26,923 nucleotides of DNA from JACKBJ01 sp964549495 (lineage in GTDB: Bacteria > Chloroflexota > Anaerolineae > Epilineales > Epilineaceae). The DNA lies in the NCBI GenBank assembly GCA_964549495.1, contig CAZJWJ010000073.1:1-26923 (forward strand), read 5' to 3'. Below the pieces are notes generated by a model that worked only from the letters and a program-made list of their open reading frames with translations, searched no databases and had not been told where the DNA came from. Below, in pieces: positions 22,164-26,923 of the stretch; the first letter of the stretch is position 1; the number at the start of each line of letters is the position of its first letter. The position numbers and the translations under genes were made by a program.

Positions 22164-23264
22164 ATGATTGCCGGCATGCTACCCCTCATCCAGATCGAAG
22201 GCTCGCCCCGCGAGCAAGGCCAGAGCCACGGCCTGCTCCTGGCCGAGCGTGTCCATGCCAACCTGGCCACCTACTTCCGCCGCTTCCAGATCGAAGGCGG
22301 CCTGGAGCGCGAGCAGGTGCTCGAGCGCGTAGCGCCCTATTGGGCCGCCGTCGCCGAGCGCCATCCGGACTACGCCGCGGGCGTCCGCGGCATCGCCCAG
22401 GGCGCCGGGGCCGGCGAGCTGGAGATCGCCGCGCTCAACCTGCGCTACGAGATCCTCTACCACCAGTTCACCGCCATGGCCCTGCCGGATGGCTGCACCC
22501 TCTTCGCGGTGGCACCGGAGCGCAGCGCCGACGGCCACCTGCTCATCGGGCAGAACTGGGACTGGATCCCCGAGGTGCAGGGCGCCGTGCTGCAGATCCA
22601 CCCCGCCGAGGGGCCGGCGCAGCTGGCCTTTACCGAGGCCGGCATCTTCGGCGCCAAGATCGGCATGAACGCCGCCGGCCTGGGCCTGGCCATCAACGGC
22701 CTGACCAGCACCGGCGACGATTGGTCGCGCATGGCCACGCCCTTCCACGTCCGCTGCTGGCAGATCCTGAACCAGACCGACTTCGAGTCGGCCGTCTCCG
22801 TGGTTACGAGCGAAGACCGCTCCTGCTCGACCCACTTCCTGATCGCCCAGACGCCCGAGCACGTGGCCGGCCTGGAGGCCGCGCCGCTGGTCTGCCACCG
22901 GCTGGGCCTGGAAGACGGCGTCTACAGCCACGCCAACCACTTCGTCGACCCGGAAGGCATCGGCGTCGTCGAACCGCCATCGCCCTTCCGGCAGTTCTCC
23001 TACCACCGCGAGTCCCGCTGCAGGGCGCTGATGCTCCAGGGCGAGCCGGTGACGACCGACCAGGTGCTGGAGCGCCTGCGCGACCACGACGGCCATCCCA
23101 ATTCCGTCTGCCGCCACCCCGACCCGGAGCGCGGCGGCAGCCACACCTACCAGACCGTCACCTCCGTGCTGATGGACCTGGACGATGGCCGGATGTGGAT
23201 CTCCGACGGGCCGCCCTGCGAGGGCGAGTACCAGGCCCTCCGATTGGAGACGAAGGGCGCATGA
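22164..23264 (+). CDS. C45-family acyltransferase/peptidase-like protein (Ntn hydrolase)
   Basis: Protein of 366 residues similar in layout to the C45 group (acyl-CoA:6-aminopenicillanate acyltransferase-like Ntn hydrolases). The N-terminal EGSPREQGQSHGLLLAERV is the usual family opening. The nucleophile is Cys111 in LPDGCTLFAV, exposed by self-cleavage in characterised relatives. GQNWDW is the typical downstream motif, followed by ltfTEAGIFGAKIGMNAAGLGLAINGL-type segments. The bacterial members have mostly unknown substrates; amide or acyl-peptide cleavage is the safest statement. Start choice is weak: ATGs at 22,164 and 22,176 lack ribosome sites, and the frame is open to 22,047. The stop overlaps the next gene's start as ATGA, so the two are translationally coupled, yet no shared pathway is obvious. 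Confidence 0.88.
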   Translation: MIAGMLPLIQIEGSPREQGQSHGLLLAERVHANLATYFRRFQIEGGLEREQVLERVAPYWAAVAERHPDYAAGVRGIAQGAGAGELEIAALNLRYEILYHQFTAMALPDGCTLFAVAPERSADGHLLIGQNWDWIPEVQGAVLQIHPAEGPAQLAFTEAGIFGAKIGMNAAGLGLAINGLTSTGDDWSRMATPFHVRCWQILNQTDFESAVSVVTSEDRSCSTHFLIAQTPEHVAGLEAAPLVCHRLGLEDGVYSHANHFVDPEGIGVVEPPSPFRQFSYHRESRCRALMLQGEPVTTDQVLERLRDHDGHPNSVCRHPDPERGGSHTYQTVTSVLMDLDDGRMWISDGPPCEGEYQALRLETKGA

Positions 23265-24226
23265 TCAAGCGCATCCTGGTCACCGGCGGGGCGGGCTTTC
23301 TGGGCTCGCACCTCTGCGACCAGCTGGTCGAGGCCGGCCACGACGTCATCTGCCTGGACAACTTCTTCACCAGCCAGAAGACCAACATCGAGCACCTGCT
23401 GGATCGCCGCAACTTCGAGCTCATCCGCCACGACGTCACCCAGCCGATCTACCTCGAGGTCGACGAGATCTACAACCTGGCCTGCCCCGCCGCACCGGGC
23501 CATTACCAGTACAATCCCATCAAGACCACCAAGACCAGCGTGCTGGGCGCCATCCACGTGCTGGGCCTGGCCAAGCGCGTCAAGGCCCGCATCTTCCACG
23601 CCTCGACCAGCGAGGTCTACGGCGACCCGGAGGTGCACCCGCAGCCCGAGAGCTACCGCGGCAACGTCAACCCCATCGGCCCGCGGGCCTGCTACGACGA
23701 GGGCAAGCGCGCCGCTGAGACCCTGATGTTCGACTACCACCGCCAGCACGGCGTCGAGATCCGCGTGGCCCGCATCTTCAACACCTACGGCCCGCGGATG
23801 CATCCCTTCGACGGCCGGGTGGTCAGCAACTTCATCCGCCAGGCCCTGGCCGGCGAGGACATCACCATCTACGGCGACGGCACGCAGACCCGCTCCTTCT
23901 GCTACGTCGACGACCTGATCGACGGCTTCCGCCGCCTGATGCGCGGCAGCCACACCGGCCCGATGAACCTGGGCAACCCCGGCGAGTTCACCATCCTCCA
24001 GCTGGCCGAGATGGTCGTCGAGATCTCCGGCTCGAAATCGCGTATCGTCCGCGACCGCGAATTGCCCGAGGACGACCCCCTGCAGCGCCAGCCCGACATC
24101 ACGCTGGCCCGCCGCGAGCTGGGCTGGGAGCCCAAGGTGGCCCTGGTCGACGGCCTGGAGAAGACCATCGAGTGGTTCGACTCGATCGACTTGGGTCGCT
24201 ATCGGCCGCCGACGCCCAACTATTGA
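23261..24226 (+). CDS. UDP-glucuronate decarboxylase (UDP-xylose synthase), SDR family
   Basis: NAD-dependent extended short-chain dehydrogenase of 321 residues that converts UDP-glucuronate to UDP-xylose for glycan synthesis. Evidence: nucleotide-binding TGGAGFLGSHL (8-18), the family-specific ACPAAPGHYQYNPIKT (74-89), STSEVYGDPEVHPQPESYRG (115-134), NVNPIGPRACYDEGKRAAE with catalytic Y145 and K149, RIFNTYGPRMHPFDGRVVSNF and the C-terminal DDPLQRQPDITLARRELGWEP. These match UXS enzymes closely, more than UDP-glucose epimerases or dTDP-glucose dehydratases. The ATG overlaps the preceding TGA; GGAG lies 12 bases upstream. No other sugar-nucleotide or glycosyltransferase gene is in the window, so it is an isolated pathway gene here. 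Confidence 0.94.
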   Translation: MIKRILVTGGAGFLGSHLCDQLVEAGHDVICLDNFFTSQKTNIEHLLDRRNFELIRHDVTQPIYLEVDEIYNLACPAAPGHYQYNPIKTTKTSVLGAIHVLGLAKRVKARIFHASTSEVYGDPEVHPQPESYRGNVNPIGPRACYDEGKRAAETLMFDYHRQHGVEIRVARIFNTYGPRMHPFDGRVVSNFIRQALAGEDITIYGDGTQTRSFCYVDDLIDGFRRLMRGSHTGPMNLGNPGEFTILQLAEMVVEISGSKSRIVRDRELPEDDPLQRQPDITLARRELGWEPKVALVDGLEKTIEWFDSIDLGRYRPPTPNY

Positions 24227-24286
24227 CGGCGCGGACCCTCCACGGGCCTCGCCACGAACCTGCAACCCCATCTGGCCACGCTACGA

Positions 24287-24316
24287 TATAGTGACGTCGA
24301 GTCCCTGCGACTCGAC
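24287..24316 (+). promoter_or_regulatory. Possible -10 element and leader hairpin before the zinc-ribbon membrane gene
   Basis: TATAGT (24,287-24,292) resembles a -10 box. Right after it GTCGAGTC-CCTGC-GACTCGAC (24,296-24,316) forms a perfect 8-bp stem with a 5-base loop, which would lie at the mRNA 5' end. No -35 box is evident. The hairpin could instead help end transcription from the UDP-glucuronate decarboxylase gene, but there is no T-tract. Confidence 0.3.
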
Positions 24317-24348
24317 ACCGAACCGCCATTGGGAAGTCATCCGCAGCC

Positions 24349-25131
24349 ATGCCCGACCGCAATTCACACCTCGAATCACTGCCATCGACCTCGCTGGACC
24401 CCCAGCCGGGGACCTGTCCGCGCTGCGGCTTCCGGGCCGACCCCGAGGCCGAGACCTGCCCGCGTTGCCGGACCGAACTTCCCAAGCAGTCCGACGTGCG
24501 GGTAGCGCGGCCCTCGGAGCGCAGCGGGGAGTACATCACGCGGGTCTTGGACTGCGCGCCGGCCGAGCTCGAGGCCTTGGCGCGGCGCGAGGCCGTCGAC
24601 GGCTGGGAGCTGGTCGACACGACGGTCGACCCGGCCAGCCCCGACCGCTTGCAGGCCCACTTCCGCCGGCCGGCGCCCGCCCAACCGGCAGCGCGCGAGC
24701 AGGCCGAGACGAAGACCGCCCATCCGCGGCCCGATCGCGCCGAGCTCGAGAAGCGTGCCCGGAAGCGGGCCAGGTCCAAGCCTGCCAAGCCATCCACGTC
24801 GAAGACCCCCGCGCCAGCGGCCCCCGCGCCGGCCGAGCAAGACGAGGAAGAGCCCGACGGCGGGCCCATCGGCAACGAGCGCATCTTCTGGGCCACGATC
24901 CTGATCTCGGCCGGCGTCCTGATGAGCGAGATGGAGTGGATCGGCCTGATGATCGCCATCTTCGCCGTACCACCGGCCGCGCGCATGATCAGCCGCCTCT
25001 CGCCCGGCGCCCTCTTCCTCTTGGCCATCGCCACCGGCATCCTGGTCTCGAACATGAGCTGGATCGGCTTGATGATCGCCCTCTTCGCCCTGCCGGGCAT
25101 CCTGCAGGGTTTGGTCTCGAAGCCGGACTGA
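24349..25131 (+). CDS. Zinc-ribbon membrane protein, unknown function
   Basis: Protein of 260 residues. The N-terminus has a zinc ribbon with two CPRC knuckles (C23-PR-C26 and C37-PR-C40: TCPRCGFRADPEAETCPRC). A small alpha/beta segment (YITRVLDCAPAELEALARREAVDGWELVDTTV) follows, then a low-complexity Lys/Arg/Ala/Pro linker, and at the C-terminus two hydrophobic hairpins from about residue 180. The two membrane segments are an internal duplication: ILISAGVLMSEMEWIGLMIA and IATGILVSNMSWIGLMIALF share the MxWIGLMIAxFAxP core. The middle piece resembles the DUF4177 style (sequence 'W-E-L-V'), a weak suggestion. The ATG at 24,349 has GGAAG 12 bases upstream. The gene stands alone and converges on the glycosylase gene 27 bp away. 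Confidence 0.8.
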   Translation: MPDRNSHLESLPSTSLDPQPGTCPRCGFRADPEAETCPRCRTELPKQSDVRVARPSERSGEYITRVLDCAPAELEALARREAVDGWELVDTTVDPASPDRLQAHFRRPAPAQPAAREQAETKTAHPRPDRAELEKRARKRARSKPAKPSTSKTPAPAAPAPAEQDEEEPDGGPIGNERIFWATILISAGVLMSEMEWIGLMIAIFAVPPAARMISRLSPGALFLLAIATGILVSNMSWIGLMIALFALPGILQGLVSKPD

Positions 25132-25158
25132 TCAGGGCTCGGCGAGAAAGAAGATCTC

Positions 25159-25851
25159 TCAGGCGCCCAACTCGATCGCCCGCTGCCAGATCGCATCCAA
25201 CATCGGCTCGGTCAGCCGGCCGGTAAAGGTGTTCTGCTGGCTGGGGTGGTAGGCGGCCAGGAGTCGCAGTGCACCCAGATCCACCTCGGCGCCGTGCGCG
25301 AAGCGCGGCTTGGGGCTGGGCACCGGATGGCCGGCCTCGCGCAAGACCCGCAGCGTCCGGTCGAAGGCATAGCCGCCCAGGCAGACGACGACCTTCAGCG
25401 TCGGCGCGAGGATCTCCAGCTCGCGCTCCAGGTAGGGCCGGCAGGCCTCCCATTCGTCGGCCTTGGGCTTGTTGGCCGGCGGGGCGCAGCGCACGCAAGC
25501 CGTGATCCAGGTGCCGGCCAGCTGCAGGCCGTCCCCCCGGTCCACCGCCTCGGGCTGGCTGGACAGGCCGGCCCGGTGCAGGCTGCGGTAGAGCCAGTCG
25601 CCGGAGCGGTCGCCGGTGAACATGCGGCCGGTGCGGTTCGAACCGTGGGCGCCCGGCGCCAGGCCCACCAAGAGCAGCCAGGCCTCCGGGTCGCCGAAGC
25701 CGGGCACCGGCCGGCCCCAGTAGTCCGCGTCGGCGTAGGCCTTGCGCTTCTCGCGCGCCACCTGCTCGCGCCAGGCGACCAGGCGCGGGCAGTGGCGGCA
25801 GGCGACGACCTCGGTCTCGAGCTCGGACAGCGCGGCGGCTTGCCGGCTCAT
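25159..25851 (-). CDS. Family 5 uracil-DNA glycosylase (UDGb type), Fe-S
   Basis: DNA-repair enzyme of 230 residues that removes uracil, and in this family often hypoxanthine, from DNA. Motif 1 is GLAPGAHGSNRTGRMFTGD (63-81), where the usual Asp or Asn of other UDG families is absent, as typical for family 5; motif 2 is HPSQQNTFTGRLT (202-214). Cysteines C18 and C21 (CRHC) near the N-terminus, C119/C122 (CVRC) and C137 fit the four-Cys iron-sulphur cluster of families 4 and 5. The ATG at 25,851 overlaps the surE stop as ATGA; this start gives the normal family length and is preferred over an upstream TTG at 25,863. Genes are co-transcribed and coupled. Activity on uracil is inferred from family. 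Confidence 0.93.
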   Translation of the reverse strand: MSRQAAALSELETEVVACRHCPRLVAWREQVAREKRKAYADADYWGRPVPGFGDPEAWLLLVGLAPGAHGSNRTGRMFTGDRSGDWLYRSLHRAGLSSQPEAVDRGDGLQLAGTWITACVRCAPPANKPKADEWEACRPYLERELEILAPTLKVVVCLGGYAFDRTLRVLREAGHPVPSPKPRFAHGAEVDLGALRLLAAYHPSQQNTFTGRLTEPMLDAIWQRAIELGA

Positions 25852-26612
25852 CCCCAATCCCAATCCCGCAAGGTCTCGACCGCCAGCCGCGCGGTCATGT
25901 CCATCTGCAAGGGCGTGATCGAGACGTAGCCGGCCTCCACGGCCTCGACGTCGGTGTCCTCGCCCGGCAGGGCCACCGGATGCTCGCCGCCGATCCAGTA
26001 GTAGGGCCGGCCGTAAGGGTCCTCGCGGCGCACCAGGGCGTCGCGGTAGTCGCGCTTGCCCAGGCAGGTGATGCGCGTGCCAGCGAATTCGCCGGCCGGC
26101 CGCCGCGGCACGTTGAGGCTGAGCAGCACGCCCGCAGGCAAGCCGCGCTCCAGGATGGTCCGCGCCACGCGCAGGCCCTGGGCCGCCGCGGGCCCGTAGC
26201 CGATCTCGGGGTGATGGTCGGTGGACACCGCCAGGCCGGGCTTGCCCAAGAGCGAGGCCTCCATGGCCGCCGTCACCGTGCCCGAGTAGGTCACGTCCTG
26301 GCCCAGGTTGGCATGCGGGTTGATACCCGAGACGACCAGGTCGTAATCGGTCTCGGTCAGGCCCATCAGGGCCAGGGCCACGCAGTCGCTGGGCGCGCCG
26401 GAGCAGGCCAGGGCCGGCCGGCCGTCGCTGGTGGCCGCCTCGCGCACCCGCAAGGGCTTGTGCATGGTCTTGACGTGGCCGGAGGCCGACCAGTTCTTCT
26501 CCGGGGCCAGCACCGTCACCGTACCCAGTTCGCGCAAGGCCTCGGCCAATGCGGCCAGGCCGGGGGCCAGGATGCCGTCGTCGTTGGTCACCAGGATCTG
26601 GGGTCGAGACAC
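25848..26612 (-). CDS. surE: 5'/3'-nucleotidase SurE
   Basis: Metal-dependent nucleoside monophosphate phosphatase of 254 residues, the usual SurE length. It begins with the hallmark ILVTNDDGILAPGL (D11, D12 bind metal), followed by VLAPEKNWSASGH, CSGAPSDCVALAL, DLVVSGINPHANLGQDVTYSGTVTAAMEA (metal-binding Asn in the SGIN-x(4)-G region) and the C-terminal DTDVEAVEAGYVSITPLQ. The start is the GTG at 26,612, with AAGGA 8 bases upstream; the frame is open to 26,702, but the extra residues are Arg/Pro-rich and outside the family. The gene pairs with the uracil-DNA glycosylase downstream, linking nucleotide disposal and uracil repair, which is inference from position. Confidence 0.96.
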   Translation of the reverse strand: MSRPQILVTNDDGILAPGLAALAEALRELGTVTVLAPEKNWSASGHVKTMHKPLRVREAATSDGRPALACSGAPSDCVALALMGLTETDYDLVVSGINPHANLGQDVTYSGTVTAAMEASLLGKPGLAVSTDHHPEIGYGPAAAQGLRVARTILERGLPAGVLLSLNVPRRPAGEFAGTRITCLGKRDYRDALVRREDPYGRPYYWIGGEHPVALPGEDTDVEAVEAGYVSITPLQMDMTARLAVETLRDWDWG

Positions 26613-26846
26613 GCGTAGGGTCCTTGGTGCAGTCGGGGTGAAGTCGGGATCGCCGCCTCCGGCGAGGCGCCGAATCCTGCGTGCCGGGCCGCCCGAGGTC
26701 AAGCCCGGTGGGGGGAGATCGACCGCGATCTCGAAGGCCTCGGGGCGATCGGTGGAGACCTTTGCCTTGGCATCGGGGTTATCCTTGGTCAGAGGCCGGC
26801 CCGCGCCGCGCCTCCATTCATGGATACGCCGAAGGAGAGAGCCCTC

Positions 26847-26923
26847 ATGTTCGCTGCTGCCCGCGCATCGCGCATCCTCGTCCTGACCGTCCTCGCGCTC
26901 TTCGCCACCCTGCCCGCGGCGAC
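26847..26923 (+). CDS. Start of a secreted-protein gene, cut by window end
   Basis: Only 25 codons are visible. The ATG at 26,847 has AAGGAG 9 bases upstream. The peptide begins with basic residues (RASR) and a hydrophobic run (ILVLTVLALFATLPAA), a good signal peptide. The mature protein lies outside the window, so no function can be named. The 234-bp gap to surE is divergent and shows no clear promoter. Confidence 0.75.
   Translation, partial: MFAAARASRILVLTVLALFATLPAA

Noticed and set aside
22139..24226. Plus-strand open frame of 695 codons covering two genes
   Set aside because: Only the part from 23,261 is the UDP-glucuronate decarboxylase; the upstream part is the shifted frame of the acyltransferase gene and is Arg/Pro-rich nonsense.

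Overview
The window is GC-rich, densely coded bacterial DNA. Several features point to a Chloroflexota-like host: a large MalT-type LuxR regulator, secreted proteins with long Pro/Thr-rich linkers preceded by an aromatic 'YLPF/FLPL' motif, and the generally actinobacterial/Chloroflexota-like gene content. This is inferred from protein style only; no rRNA or other marker is present.

Left chromosomal part (1-11.9 kb). On the minus strand lie a secreted vWA-like protein gene, a MalT-family LuxR regulator and a small hypothetical gene. The first and last of these share an upstream two-part motif with exactly the same spacing. The vWA gene carries a 159-bp palindromic element flanked by a 3-bp direct repeat and inserted in frame; a shorter relative of it lies just upstream of the core of the LuxR gene. 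On the plus strand follow a YcjF/DUF697-like membrane protein and then sucA-sucB, encoding E1 and E2 of 2-oxoglutarate dehydrogenase.

Mobile part (about 11,983-19,586). A 7,560-bp integrative element sits in a tRNA-Trp gene. A 44-bp identical core (the tRNA 3' half from the anticodon loop on), inside an 80-81 bp imperfect repeat that includes the tRNA terminator, marks both ends. The right end keeps an intact tRNA-Trp(CCA) gene. The element encodes a tyrosine integrase next to attR, a zinc-ribbon protein overlapping it, a small excisionase-type HTH protein, an HUH rolling-circle replication protein, a second tyrosine recombinase with an operator-like array over its leader, an AT-richer three-gene cassette of unknown function (one gene DUF3467-like) and a secreted carbohydrate-binding-like cargo protein. 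The plan (tRNA att site, int, HTH/xis, rep) resembles actinomycete integrative elements of the pSAM2 type, but no DNA-transfer gene is present.

Right chromosomal part (19.5-26.9 kb). This holds tRNA-Trp, a voltage-sensor-type potassium channel gene, a double-GNAT acetyltransferase, a C45-type acyltransferase/peptidase translationally coupled to a UDP-glucuronate decarboxylase, a zinc-ribbon membrane protein, a surE-uracil-DNA glycosylase (family 5) pair with a 4-base overlap, and the start of a secreted-protein gene cut by the window end.

The most promising undescribed items are the replicating integrative element with its unknown three-gene cassette and operator array, the in-frame palindromic insertion, and the paired promoter-like motif.
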